From Gammaproteobacteria bacterium (lineage in GTDB: Bacteria; Pseudomonadota; Gammaproteobacteria; SZUA-140): 35,315 bases of DNA. Made by a program: the position numbers and the translations under genes. The stretch is taken from NCBI GenBank assembly GCA_016218365.1, contig JACREF010000031.1, positions 1-35,315 on the forward strand, written 5' to 3'. How positions within the stretch are numbered: the first letter of the stretch is position 1; each line of letters starts with the position of its first letter. Shown piece after piece: positions 6,619-15,008 of the stretch. The notes below the pieces were generated by a model. The model worked only from the letters and a program-made list of their open reading frames with translations, had not been told where the DNA came from and searched no databases.

Positions 6619-8253
6619 ATGGCTTTCCGGCAGCGGTGGGCGTGGCTTGCGGGAAGTGTGTTGGCAGTTGCGGCCTGCAGCCATGCGCCGACGATCTCCC
6701 CGGTTGGTCAAGACAACGGAGGCCGCCCGATAGCGGCCTCCGTCCCGGTAGAGAAGACTCCACAGGCTGAGGCGGCAACGGCACAGCCGCTGCCTGGTGA
6801 AACAGCCCCGAGCGTGATCGAGACCCCGCTCAGCGTCGCACCGGCCGCCGCGCCAGCCCCCCCGATAATGGTTGAAAGTGCTCAGGCGCCAGCCCGTGCG
6901 GCCGCGCCCGCGGCCACCAAGCCAGCAGCCCCTGTTTCCCAGGACAGCGCAGCGGCAGCCGTGCCTGATGAAAATGCCCCGCACCATCAAAGACGAAGTC
7001 TGCCGATCGACATGATGACCGAGGAAGGTCCGGCCGATTTCGTCATCACTGCCGCAGTCAAGGATCCCAAGCATCCGTTTTACGGCGTCGGTCACACCCA
7101 GGGCCTGGTCGTCAATGGTGAATCAGGCAAGGAGCTGATCGTGGTGCGCGGCCAGGGTTATCTGTTCAAGGTCGACACCGGGGTGCAACACGACTTTTAC
7201 CTGTCGACCAGCCCGCGTGGCTGGGGGGCCGCAACACTGGCCGACGGGGTCAGGGGGAATTTCACCTATAACGGCTTGGTCGAATTCACCCCGGGCCCGC
7301 AGACCCCGGCGCTGGTCTATTACCAGTGCCGCAATCACAAGAACATGGGCAGCATGATCCATGTCGTCAACAAGGGCGACGAGGGTACGGTCAAGCTTGG
7401 CGTCAGGCCTGAGAGCGGTGACGCGGCAGACGCGGCAGCGGCCGCCCGGCCGGCGGCCAATGGCGGTGCGGATTCACCGGCGCGGCAACGGCTGCGCTTT
7501 GCCCAGATGTTCATTGACATGTCACCGGCAACCAAACGTATCGAGTCCGGTAGCAACGGCGAGGCCAAGCTGATGCTGGGCCGTGCCCGGGATACGCTGA
7601 AGCTGGCGCAGCAGTTGCTGGACAAAGGCAAGGATGATGAGGCCCTGGCGCGGATCAATGACGCGATGCAGGCGGTGACCGAGGCCGGCAAGCTGGTGCC
7701 GGATGATAGCCAGCAGGCAGAGCAGAAGGCCCGCTATGATGAGCATGTGCATGCCGTCCAGACCTTCCGCGATTCCTATCAGCGTAATTACAAGCTGATG
7801 ACGCAGAAGAAGGGCAAGAAGGTTCAGGGGCTTGATCTGCAGGATCTCGATGGCAAGGTTGCGCAGGCGCAAGCGCTGGCGGCGGCACAGAAATATGTCG
7901 AGGCCAATCGGCTGCTGGGTGAACTGCAGCGTACCCTGACCACAGGACTGGCGAGTCTGCTTGAGGATGAGGTGGTGTCGTATGAGCTGACCTTTGACTC
8001 GCCGCAGGAACAGTATGAATACGAGCTGTCGCGCTACCACAGCCATGAAGAGCTGGTGCCGCTGGCGATCGAGCAGAAACAGCCGTCCCAGCAGATCCTC
8101 GATCTGATGAACCGCTTTGTTGATCGTGCCAAGGAGATCCACGGGCTGGCGCTGAAGGAAGGCGAGAAAAAGAATTATGGCGAGGCCATCCAGATGCTGG
8201 AGGGTGCAACCAGTCATCTGCAGCGGGCCTTGCAGACGGTGGGGGTGCGCTGA
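6619..8253 (+). CDS. Lipoprotein with cupredoxin-like domain and C-terminal helical repeats
   Basis: A 544-residue protein with a lipoprotein signal (VLAVAAC, lipid Cys at 20) and a long Ala/Pro-rich linker to about residue 130. A beta-rich domain follows (about 140-260). It contains a His in GVQHDF (residue 191) and YYQCRNHKNMGSMIHVV with Cys237, His240 and Met243. His plus C-x2-H-x2-M is the ligand set expected of a cupredoxin-like type-1 copper fold; copper binding is inferred. The C-terminal half (about 290-544) is helical, with TPR-like Ala/Leu/Gln repeats. Start 6619 is chosen over GTG 6613 because AGAGGGG lies 5 bases upstream. I do not recognise the whole architecture. Membrane anchoring and its position between triheme genes suggest a role in electron transfer, copper handling or complex assembly. 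Confidence 0.7.
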   Translation: MAFRQRWAWLAGSVLAVAACSHAPTISPVGQDNGGRPIAASVPVEKTPQAEAATAQPLPGETAPSVIETPLSVAPAAAPAPPIMVESAQAPARAAAPAATKPAAPVSQDSAAAAVPDENAPHHQRRSLPIDMMTEEGPADFVITAAVKDPKHPFYGVGHTQGLVVNGESGKELIVVRGQGYLFKVDTGVQHDFYLSTSPRGWGAATLADGVRGNFTYNGLVEFTPGPQTPALVYYQCRNHKNMGSMIHVVNKGDEGTVKLGVRPESGDAADAAAAARPAANGGADSPARQRLRFAQMFIDMSPATKRIESGSNGEAKLMLGRARDTLKLAQQLLDKGKDDEALARINDAMQAVTEAGKLVPDDSQQAEQKARYDEHVHAVQTFRDSYQRNYKLMTQKKGKKVQGLDLQDLDGKVAQAQALAAAQKYVEANRLLGELQRTLTTGLASLLEDEVVSYELTFDSPQEQYEYELSRYHSHEELVPLAIEQKQPSQQILDLMNRFVDRAKEIHGLALKEGEKKNYGEAIQMLEGATSHLQRALQTVGVR

Positions 8254-8895
8254 GTGGCGCGGTGGAGCAGCAGGGTGCGCTGGCTGGCAGGCGGCATGTC
8301 GCTGGTGATACTGGCCGGTTATCTGGCCATGGCGGTAGCCGCCGAGACCAGGCCCGCTGCAGCGGCAAAGAATGCCGCCACCAAGGCTGGCCAGGACAGG
8401 CCGTTCTGGGCGGGCGGCAAACATTATCAGCTGACCGGTGATGTGGTGCTGGTCGAGAATGACGGTATCCATGATCCGAGCAATGACACGGTCAAGGTGT
8501 TGCAACAGCCATATGAGGCGATGTCCGGTTTTCCGCGCGATACCCAGGGCATCCTTGACTGGGTCAAGGTGCTGGATGACGGCAAGATTGCGCCGCGTGG
8601 CAGCATCGATGGCAGCGAGGAGATGTTTCCGGTTGATTTCGACATCATCTTCAAGAACACGGCATCGATGCCCTTTGTCCGCTTTCCGCATCGGCCGCAT
8701 ACTGAATGGCTGACCTGCGCCAACTGCCATCCGGCCATCTTCATTCCGCAAAAGGGCGCCAACCCGATCACGATGTCACAGATCATCGAGGGAAAATATT
8801 GCGGTGTCTGTCATGGCAAGGTGGCCTTTCCGCCGACGATGAACTGCGGGCGCTGCCACTCGGTGGCGCGTGAGGCGATCCTGATAAACCGTTAA
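8254..8895 (+). CDS. Triheme c7-type cytochrome, paralogue of the gene at 5909
   Basis: A 213-residue protein starting at GTG, directly after the stop of the preceding gene. Residues 1 to about 30 form a signal peptide or N-terminal anchor. A domain with NDGIHDPSND and ILDWVKVLDDG (about 65-115) matches the paralogue at 5909. The triheme domain has CANCH (155), CGVCH (183) and CGRCH (198). FPHRPHTEWL just before the first heme supplies distal His candidates. The shared HPAIFIPQKGAN stretch shows the two arose by duplication, with the lipoprotein gene between them. Confidence 0.85.
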   Translation: MARWSSRVRWLAGGMSLVILAGYLAMAVAAETRPAAAAKNAATKAGQDRPFWAGGKHYQLTGDVVLVENDGIHDPSNDTVKVLQQPYEAMSGFPRDTQGILDWVKVLDDGKIAPRGSIDGSEEMFPVDFDIIFKNTASMPFVRFPHRPHTEWLTCANCHPAIFIPQKGANPITMSQIIEGKYCGVCHGKVAFPPTMNCGRCHSVAREAILINR

Positions 8896-9009
8896 CCGGA
8901 CGCGTGACGGGCGCATGGCCCGTAGGGTCGTTTGATCACTCACAGCATGATGATGAGGCGGGATGGCGGTGCCATTTCCCTGATAACAGCGGTGCGGCAC
9001 GTAGAGGGT

Positions 9010-10053
9010 ATGACAAGAGTGTCTTACAAGGATGGGTTGCTTGGACTGTGCCTCGGCATGGCCCTGATGGCATCCGGTTGCGCGCTGCATCTTCCCGGCA
9101 CGGAGAGACTGGCGGCACGCTCTGGCGCAGTTGACCCGCTGCAGCAATGGACGGTGATCGATGGCGGCAAGACCGGCAACATCCTGTTCGGCTATGTCGT
9201 CATGCGACTGGTGCGTCCGGTCGCTGTGGCGGCACGCGGCAGCCAGATCTATGTCATCGATGCCGGCCAGTCGGAATTATATGCCATCGACCGTGAACGA
9301 CGCCGGATCCGCCGCGTGCTGGATCTGCGTTCGATCACCCGCGGTGAGATCACGGATATCTATGTGGCAGCGGATCTGAGCTATTACCTTGCCGATGTCA
9401 CCAATGATCGGGTGCTTCATTACACCAGCGAAGGCCGGTTGTTGTCCGAGATCCATCTGATGACCGAGGTTCATGACCTGATCCTGACCGGCAAGTCGGT
9501 TGAGATCTCCGTCGATGAACGGACCGGTATGCTGTATGTGGCGGATGGCTACGACGATGATGTGACGATCTATAACTCCGACGGGGTGCTGTTATCCGAG
9601 ATCGGCGAGCGCGGTGACAGCGCAGGGAAATTCCGCGGCCTGACGGCGTTTGCCCGCAGCGACAGCGTCATGTATGTCGGCACCCGTTTCGGCGCCCGGC
9701 GGGTTCAGAAGTTTGACCACACTGGCGCATTCGTCTCGGCGCTGGAGGCCGACACCGTGACCTTTCCGGCGGCGATTGCGGTTGATGAACAGGGCAGGGT
9801 CTATGTCAGTGATAATGCCGACAACACCATCAAGGTGTATGCGAACGACAGGCTGGTTGCCACGCTGGGCGGAACCGGCAGTACGCCGGGGCGCTTCATG
9901 CGGATCACTGATCTGTGGATCGACCAGGGCATGTTGTACGTGGCCGACAGCCTGAATGCCCGTATCCAGCTGCTGCCGCTGAGCGCTGTGCCGGGCCAGA
10001 TTCAGAACCCGTCGCAGAACCCGCCCTCTAATCAGACCACCAGGGGGCAGTAG
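9010..10053 (+). CDS. NHL-repeat beta-propeller lipoprotein 1
   Basis: About 347 residues. A short charged n-region and hydrophobic core end in a lipobox LMASGC (Cys24). The rest is a series of units of about 40-50 residues with the propeller signature of a Tyr/Val-Asp strand, DRVLHYTSEGRLLSEI, RTGMLYVADGYDDDVTIYNSDG, GRVYVSDNADNTIKVY and GMLYVADSLNARIQLL. I count about six blades. The frame is open from 8932. ATG 9010 or GTG 9019 gives a normal lipoprotein signal, and GAGGG at 9004-9008 is better spaced for 9019, so the start is uncertain by a few codons. NHL propellers usually act as scaffolds. It abuts a second NHL lipoprotein, and both probably sit on the outer membrane. Confidence 0.8.
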   Translation: MTRVSYKDGLLGLCLGMALMASGCALHLPGTERLAARSGAVDPLQQWTVIDGGKTGNILFGYVVMRLVRPVAVAARGSQIYVIDAGQSELYAIDRERRRIRRVLDLRSITRGEITDIYVAADLSYYLADVTNDRVLHYTSEGRLLSEIHLMTEVHDLILTGKSVEISVDERTGMLYVADGYDDDVTIYNSDGVLLSEIGERGDSAGKFRGLTAFARSDSVMYVGTRFGARRVQKFDHTGAFVSALEADTVTFPAAIAVDEQGRVYVSDNADNTIKVYANDRLVATLGGTGSTPGRFMRITDLWIDQGMLYVADSLNARIQLLPLSAVPGQIQNPSQNPPSNQTTRGQ

Positions 10054-11154
10054 GTGAGGTCAGGCCGCGGCTTGGCAACGGCCGCGCTGCTGCTGTTGTC
10101 ATGGCTGGCGGTGGGTTGCGCCAGCGCCCCAGTTGTTGCGCCGGGTGTCACGGGCAGCGCGGGTTTCCAGCATCTGCATGTTGACGAGCTGGGCCAGCGC
10201 GACCGGCTGTGGCCGGCGGCGCCCGAACCTGCCCGCTATCGGTTTGTTGGCCAGCTGACCGGCGAGGATAACTTCCCGCGACCGCATGCATCGTTGACCA
10301 GGCGATTTTTTCGCTGGCTGGTGGGCCTGGGTTCGCGGCGGTTGCAGCGGGTGGAGCTGCAGCGTCCGCAGGGGATCTATGGCGACGGGGCCGGGCGCTT
10401 GTATGTCACCGATGTCAGCCGTGGTGCCGTCTATGTGTTTGACGATGCGCAAGGCCGCTTGCAGGTGTGGGAGATGGCCGCCGCCAGGACCCGCTTCGAT
10501 ACCCCGATCGCGATCACCGGTCTTGCCGATGGCAGCCTGCTGGTCACTGACAGCAAACTCGGCAAGGTCGTCAGGCTCAGCCATGACGGGGTGCCGCAGG
10601 GGTATTTCGCCGACGGCGAACTCGAGCGCCCGACCGGTATCGCCCGGGATGCGCAGCGCGGCCGGATCTATATCGCCGACAGCCGCCGGCACCATATCAA
10701 GGTGTTTGACGAGCAGGGGCAGTGGCTGCAGACGCTGGGCAGTCCCGGTGACGGTGCCGGGCAGCTGAATACCCCGACCCACCTGCATGTCGGGCATGAT
10801 GGCAGTCTGTATGTGTCGGATACCCTGAATGCGCGGATCCAGGTGTTTTCCGCCGCCGGCCGGCCGCTGCAGACCGTGGGGCGGCGCGGGCTGTTTGTCG
10901 GTGACATGCCACGACCCAAGGGGGTGGCCACCGACAGTCATGGTCATGTCTATGTGCTGGAATCCTATTACGATTATCTGCTAGTATTTGACGCAGATGG
11001 CAAGTTTCTGCTGCCGATCGGCGGCACCGGCAGCGGTGTCGGCGAGTTCTATCTTCCGGCCGGGATGTGGATAGACGACAACACGGACCGGATCTTCATC
11101 GTCGATGGTTTCAATGGTCGGGTTGTGATTCTTCAGTATCTGGGACAGGCATGA
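10054..11154 (+). CDS. NHL-repeat beta-propeller lipoprotein 2
   Basis: A 366-residue protein starting at GTG immediately after the TAG of propeller 1. The lipobox is LAVGC with lipid Cys at 22. Six or so NHL units follow from about residue 100, for example GRLYVTDVSRGAVYVFD, GRIYIADSRRHHIKVFDEQG, GSLYVSDTLNARIQVFSAAG and GHVYVLESYYDYLLVFDADG. The DTLNARIQ/DSLNARIQ blade is almost the same in propeller 1, so the pair are paralogues. Its TGA overlaps the ATG of the 11-heme cytochrome by 4 bp, implying coupled synthesis. In the Geobacter omcS region, NHL proteins and a prolyl isomerase also accompany nanowire cytochromes (from memory), which suggests an assembly scaffold. Confidence 0.82.
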   Translation: MRSGRGLATAALLLLSWLAVGCASAPVVAPGVTGSAGFQHLHVDELGQRDRLWPAAPEPARYRFVGQLTGEDNFPRPHASLTRRFFRWLVGLGSRRLQRVELQRPQGIYGDGAGRLYVTDVSRGAVYVFDDAQGRLQVWEMAAARTRFDTPIAITGLADGSLLVTDSKLGKVVRLSHDGVPQGYFADGELERPTGIARDAQRGRIYIADSRRHHIKVFDEQGQWLQTLGSPGDGAGQLNTPTHLHVGHDGSLYVSDTLNARIQVFSAAGRPLQTVGRRGLFVGDMPRPKGVATDSHGHVYVLESYYDYLLVFDADGKFLLPIGGTGSGVGEFYLPAGMWIDDNTDRIFIVDGFNGRVVILQYLGQA

Positions 11155-13865
11155 GACGTGGGCGGCTGAATCGGGCGTTGCTGGTCGGCGCTGCATTATT
11201 GACCGTAACCGGGCTGGCCGTGGCCGCGTCGATGGCCGACATTCGCAACACCAAACATAATTTCTCGGCGCTGGTGGTGCCGTCGGCGGTCAACCGCACC
11301 GCCTCGGCCAGCACTGAATCGCAGATCTGCGCCTTCTGTCACACCCCGCATGGCGCCACCGATGCCCCGAAGGCCCCGCTGTGGAACCGCCAGCTGTCCG
11401 GTGCGACCTATATCCCGTACAGCTCGACCTCGATCGATGCCACTGACCTCGGTCAGCCGGGCGGCAAGTCCAAGCTGTGCCTGTCCTGTCATGACGGCAC
11501 GATTGCGCTGGGGTCGGTCAATGTGCTGAACCGGGTCGAGAATCCGCAGATCGGCTTCACCGGCACCCAGTCCGACGGTACGATACCGGAAGGGCCGCAC
11601 GGCGCGAGCACGGGATTTACCCGGCGTCTCGGCGTCGACCTGCGCAACGATCATCCGATCTCGTTCACCTTTGATGCCGCACAGGCGGCGCGCGACACCG
11701 AGCTGTATACGCCGGCCACGGTTGCACACCTGGCCAATCGTGATGCCAAGCAGGGCATCAAGCCGACATTGCCGCTGGAAGACAACAAGGTGGAGTGCAT
11801 CAGCTGCCATGATCCGCATGTGCGCTCCGATGTGCCGGGTGAAAATATCAAGTTCCTGCGCGTCAACCGCTTCCAGCAGCAACCGCCGGTGCAGGGCCAG
11901 TTCGATGCCAAGAATGACCTGATCTGCCTCGGCTGCCATAACAAGGAAGGCTGGGCTGGCTCGGCCCATGCCCATCCGGCCGTGGCTGATGAGCATTATC
12001 AATCCGCAGCGGCGCAGTTGCGGGAGTTTCCGGACAATACCCAGGTGTGGCGGGCGGCGTGCCTGAATTGTCATGATCCGCATACCGTGCAGGGTTCACG
12101 GCGTTTGCTGCGTGAAGGTACCGATGGCCCGGTGACGGTGACCAATCAGGGTGCGCGTTATAAACAGGGCGGCAATCCGGCGATCGAGGAGGTGTGCTGG
12201 GCCTGTCATTCGGCCGATGGCGCGGTGCTGCAGGGCCAGATCGATCCGAGCAACAATCCGGCCTTCCAGGTGCCGGACATCAAGACCGATTTCACGACCA
12301 TGGCGCGCCATATGCCGATCCAGAGCGCGGACCAACCGGCCGGTTATGAGGTGCACAGCATCGGCAGCGGCCCCGGCGACCAGCCGCGGCGTGGCCAGGA
12401 TTTTCTTGAGGACCCGAATAACCTCGGCAAGACCGATCTGACGAATCGCCACGCCGAGTGCACCGATTGCCACAATCCGCACCGCGTCATGAAGAACCGG
12501 TTGTTCAATTCCGACAACAGCACGCCGCACCTGGCCGGCACCCATGCCCACACGCCGGCACAGCTGGCCGAGGCCGGACAGACCAAACACACCAATCTGG
12601 CCTCCGGTGTGCTGCGCGGCATCTGGGGGGTTGAGCCGCAATATGGCTCCACGGCCTTCGGGTCCGCCGGTGTGCCGGCCACCTTTGAGGTCAAACGCGG
12701 TGACCCCGGAGTTAACCCAAATACCGACGTCAGTGCGTCCTATCTGACCCGTGAATACCAGATCTGCTTCAAGTGTCATTCGAACTATGCCTATGGCAAC
12801 GATGTCAGCAATACCGAGGCCGGTAATGGCCCGCCATTGCTCGGCTCGTTCAGTGGTGGTACGCCGTACAGCACCAATGTGATGAAGCAATACACCAATC
12901 AGGCGATGGAGTATCAGTCACCGACGGACCATATGGCGGAAGGGACCTCGGGATCGCCGACCGGCGCCTATGACGGCAGCAGCGGCTGCAGCGTCACCAA
13001 TGCCAGTACCGAGAGCGGCATCAACCTGACGATCAATGGCACGCTCGATCATGACGGCAATTGCACTGACTGGAGGAATGACAATCACCGCTCGTGGCAT
13101 CCGGCGGTCAGGGAGACCGGCCGCACCCCGGCAGTGCGCAAGGCCGATGCCAATGACTGGCGTTCACCGTTCAATCTGGCGGTTGGCGAGCAGACGATGT
13201 ACTGCACCGATTGCCATGGCTCGTCGACCGCGCCGGATACCGTGGTGCCGAACGGCGGCGAGGACGGTTATCCATGGGGACCGCATGGCTCGAACGACAA
13301 CTTCCTGCTCAAGGGCGGCTGGTCGGACCAGACCGGTGTGCCGGCGGCTGGACAGAACGATCTGTGTTTCCGTTGTCACCAGCCCGACCAGTACCGGCCG
13401 ACCGCGGTGCCGGGTGTGGTCCAGCTGAGCGGCTTCCGCATGGCGCTGGGCAGCGGCAGCGGCTGCCTGAGCTTCAAGCTGACCAATCTGCATGTTGCGC
13501 ATGCGACCGGGGTTAACGGGGTTGTGAACTTCCGTTGCACCTATTGCCATATCGCAGTACCGCATGGCTGGAAGAACAAGGCCTTCCTGGCCAACCTCAA
13601 TGATGTTGGGCTGGAGGCGCCGTTACTGGCCGGCGAGGCCGGATCTGCTGACAGCCGTCAGGTGCGCTACACCGGTGCGCCGCAAGGCACCGGCCGTTAT
13701 TACAACGGCCCGTATTACAACGGCGCGGTACTGAAGGTGCGCAAGTTTGCGCGCAGCGGCGAATGGCTGGATGTCAATTGTGGTTCATCCGGTACGCCGG
13801 GTAATGGTATCGCCGGCGTCAGCTGGATGAACAACAACAGCGAGACGTGCCGCAGCCTGCCGTGA
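11151..13865 (+). CDS. Large secreted 11-heme cytochrome c
   Basis: A 904-residue protein with a signal peptide ending near residue 25. CXXCH motifs start at residues 60, 110, 216, 259, 304, 349, 437, 539, 685, 739 and 796. Residues about 28-265 repeat the tetraheme module of the gene at 1718 (NTKHN, CAFCHTPHG, LWNR, CLSCHDGT, LRNDHPI, CISCHDPH, CLGCHNK). The other seven hemes are spread over a longer, Gly/Asn/Ser-rich region. The last 100 residues are heme-free, with YYNGPYYNG and several extra Cys (GCLSF, NCGSS, TCRSLP) that could form disulfides. ATG 11151 overlaps the upstream stop by 4 bp and begins a clean signal peptide. It is probably an exported extracellular or cell-surface electron carrier. 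Confidence 0.88.
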   Translation: MRRGRLNRALLVGAALLTVTGLAVAASMADIRNTKHNFSALVVPSAVNRTASASTESQICAFCHTPHGATDAPKAPLWNRQLSGATYIPYSSTSIDATDLGQPGGKSKLCLSCHDGTIALGSVNVLNRVENPQIGFTGTQSDGTIPEGPHGASTGFTRRLGVDLRNDHPISFTFDAAQAARDTELYTPATVAHLANRDAKQGIKPTLPLEDNKVECISCHDPHVRSDVPGENIKFLRVNRFQQQPPVQGQFDAKNDLICLGCHNKEGWAGSAHAHPAVADEHYQSAAAQLREFPDNTQVWRAACLNCHDPHTVQGSRRLLREGTDGPVTVTNQGARYKQGGNPAIEEVCWACHSADGAVLQGQIDPSNNPAFQVPDIKTDFTTMARHMPIQSADQPAGYEVHSIGSGPGDQPRRGQDFLEDPNNLGKTDLTNRHAECTDCHNPHRVMKNRLFNSDNSTPHLAGTHAHTPAQLAEAGQTKHTNLASGVLRGIWGVEPQYGSTAFGSAGVPATFEVKRGDPGVNPNTDVSASYLTREYQICFKCHSNYAYGNDVSNTEAGNGPPLLGSFSGGTPYSTNVMKQYTNQAMEYQSPTDHMAEGTSGSPTGAYDGSSGCSVTNASTESGINLTINGTLDHDGNCTDWRNDNHRSWHPAVRETGRTPAVRKADANDWRSPFNLAVGEQTMYCTDCHGSSTAPDTVVPNGGEDGYPWGPHGSNDNFLLKGGWSDQTGVPAAGQNDLCFRCHQPDQYRPTAVPGVVQLSGFRMALGSGSGCLSFKLTNLHVAHATGVNGVVNFRCTYCHIAVPHGWKNKAFLANLNDVGLEAPLLAGEAGSADSRQVRYTGAPQGTGRYYNGPYYNGAVLKVRKFARSGEWLDVNCGSSGTPGNGIAGVSWMNNNSETCRSLP

Positions 13866-14854
13866 ACCGCGCCCTTCGCTATCTGGGTTCAACGCGTTTC
13901 ACCTTGCTTGGCATGGCGGCGCTGGCGCTGGGCGCCGCGCTCAGCTATGACAATCCGGCGGGCACGCCGGCATGGGTACTGGTGGTGCCGCTGGCGGCGC
14001 TGGCGCTGAACCTGCTGCTGGCGATGTGCATCAATCCGCGCATCCATCGCCAGTGGGGCCTGCTGGGCTTTCACCTCGGGTTGCTCGGTGTCGTGGTGCT
14101 GGCCGCGATCGGCCGGTTGACGTATATGGAGGCCCATCTGGAACTGGTGACCGGCAGCGCCTTTGATGCCGGGGAGTTGTTTGATGTGCGACGCGGACCG
14201 TGGCATGACGGTGGACTGCAGCAACTGCAATTTGTCCAGGGGCCGTACACCGTTGATTATCGCGCGGGTATGGTGCGCGGCCGGACGCACAGCCAGGTGC
14301 ATGTTGCCGGCCCGCATGGTCAATGGCAGCCGCAGGACGTGGGTGATGACCGGCCATTGCGCGTGCACGGCTATCGTTTCTACACCACGTTCAACAAGGG
14401 TTTTGCCCCGGTGCTGACCTGGATGGCGGACGGCCGCCCGGCGGTGACCGGCACCGTCAACATGCCTGCCTATCCGTTGTTTGATTTCCGGCAACAGAAC
14501 AGCTGGACGCCGCCCGGTGGCCGCGCGATCCGTTTCTGGCTGAAGCTCGACACCGGACGCGATGACCAGCGGGCGTGGCGTCTTGATGTGCGTACGGTCA
14601 GCAGCCGCCTGATCGTCAACAGCGACGAACAGCGCATCGAGCTGTTGCCGGGTCAGCAGGTGCGGCTCGACGGCGGGGTGTTGCGTTATGATCGCCTGGC
14701 GGCATGGATGGGGTATAAACTGTTTTATGATCCAACGCTGCATGCCTTGTTTGCGGCGGCGGTGTTCGGCATCCTCGGTCTGTTTGTGCATTACTGGCGC
14801 ACGATGTTCCGGCAGCCGTTGCCTGGCGCTGACGCCGGGGAGCATCTGCAGTGA
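13862..14854 (+). CDS. ResB/Ccs1-like cytochrome c maturation protein (System II)
   Basis: About 330 residues. I place the start at GTG 13862, which overlaps the TGA of the 11-heme gene (GTGA); an ATG at 13847 would add five residues. Three hydrophobic segments occur early (about residues 10-30, 35-55 and 68-88). A periplasmic domain with many beta strands follows (about 90-280), and a last membrane helix contains His (LHALFAAAVFGILGLFVHYW). This is the layout of ResB (CcsB/Ccs1), which with CcsA exports heme and attaches it to CXXCH apocytochromes. It is shorter than classical ResB proteins of 450-600 residues. Next to CcsA and the cytochromes, a dedicated maturation role is the natural reading. 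Confidence 0.78.
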   Translation: MNRALRYLGSTRFTLLGMAALALGAALSYDNPAGTPAWVLVVPLAALALNLLLAMCINPRIHRQWGLLGFHLGLLGVVVLAAIGRLTYMEAHLELVTGSAFDAGELFDVRRGPWHDGGLQQLQFVQGPYTVDYRAGMVRGRTHSQVHVAGPHGQWQPQDVGDDRPLRVHGYRFYTTFNKGFAPVLTWMADGRPAVTGTVNMPAYPLFDFRQQNSWTPPGGRAIRFWLKLDTGRDDQRAWRLDVRTVSSRLIVNSDEQRIELLPGQQVRLDGGVLRYDRLAAWMGYKLFYDPTLHALFAAAVFGILGLFVHYWRTMFRQPLPGADAGEHLQ

Positions 14855-14887
14855 TTCAGGGACCACTGCGGCACAGGGATGTGCCGC

Positions 14888-14986
14888 CATCGTCAATGAC
14901 AGCGGGTCATTGACGATGAAGGAAAACGAAAACCACGTTTTCCGTTTTCCGTGCCCTGAGAATTCCAGGATGGAATTATTCAGGGC
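14888..14986. other. Three consecutive stem-loops between the resB-like and ccsA-like genes
   Basis: The first is a perfect 13-bp stem CATCGTCAATGAC/GTCATTGACGATG (14888-14900 with 14906-14918) with loop AGCGG. In the second, GGAAAACG plus AAAAC (14921-14933) pairs with GTTTT and CGTTTTCC (14937-14950) around one bulge. In the third, GCCCTGA and AATTCCA (14953-14967) pair with TGGAATT and TCAGGGC (14971-14986) around a small internal loop. Together they fill almost all of the 154-bp gap. No long T-run follows, so this is not a classical terminator. It may be an RNA processing or stability element, or a mobile palindromic repeat. Confidence 0.8.
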
Positions 14987-15008
14987 TTCATTTTAGAGGG
15001 CAGGCGTG

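Noticed and set aside
8907-8923. Hairpin ACGGGC/GCCCGT after the third triheme gene as a terminator
   Set aside because: The stem is only 6 bp with no T-run, and the next genes are clearly part of the same functional cluster.
1718-13865. Shewanella-type MtrCAB conduit
   Set aside because: There is no decaheme MtrA-like or MtrC-like protein. The hemes are arranged in tetra-, tri- and 11-heme proteins with NHL and isomerase partners instead.
14888-14986. Rho-independent terminator between resB-like and ccsA-like genes
   Set aside because: None of the three hairpins is followed by a proper T-run on either strand, and the downstream gene is functionally linked to the upstream one.
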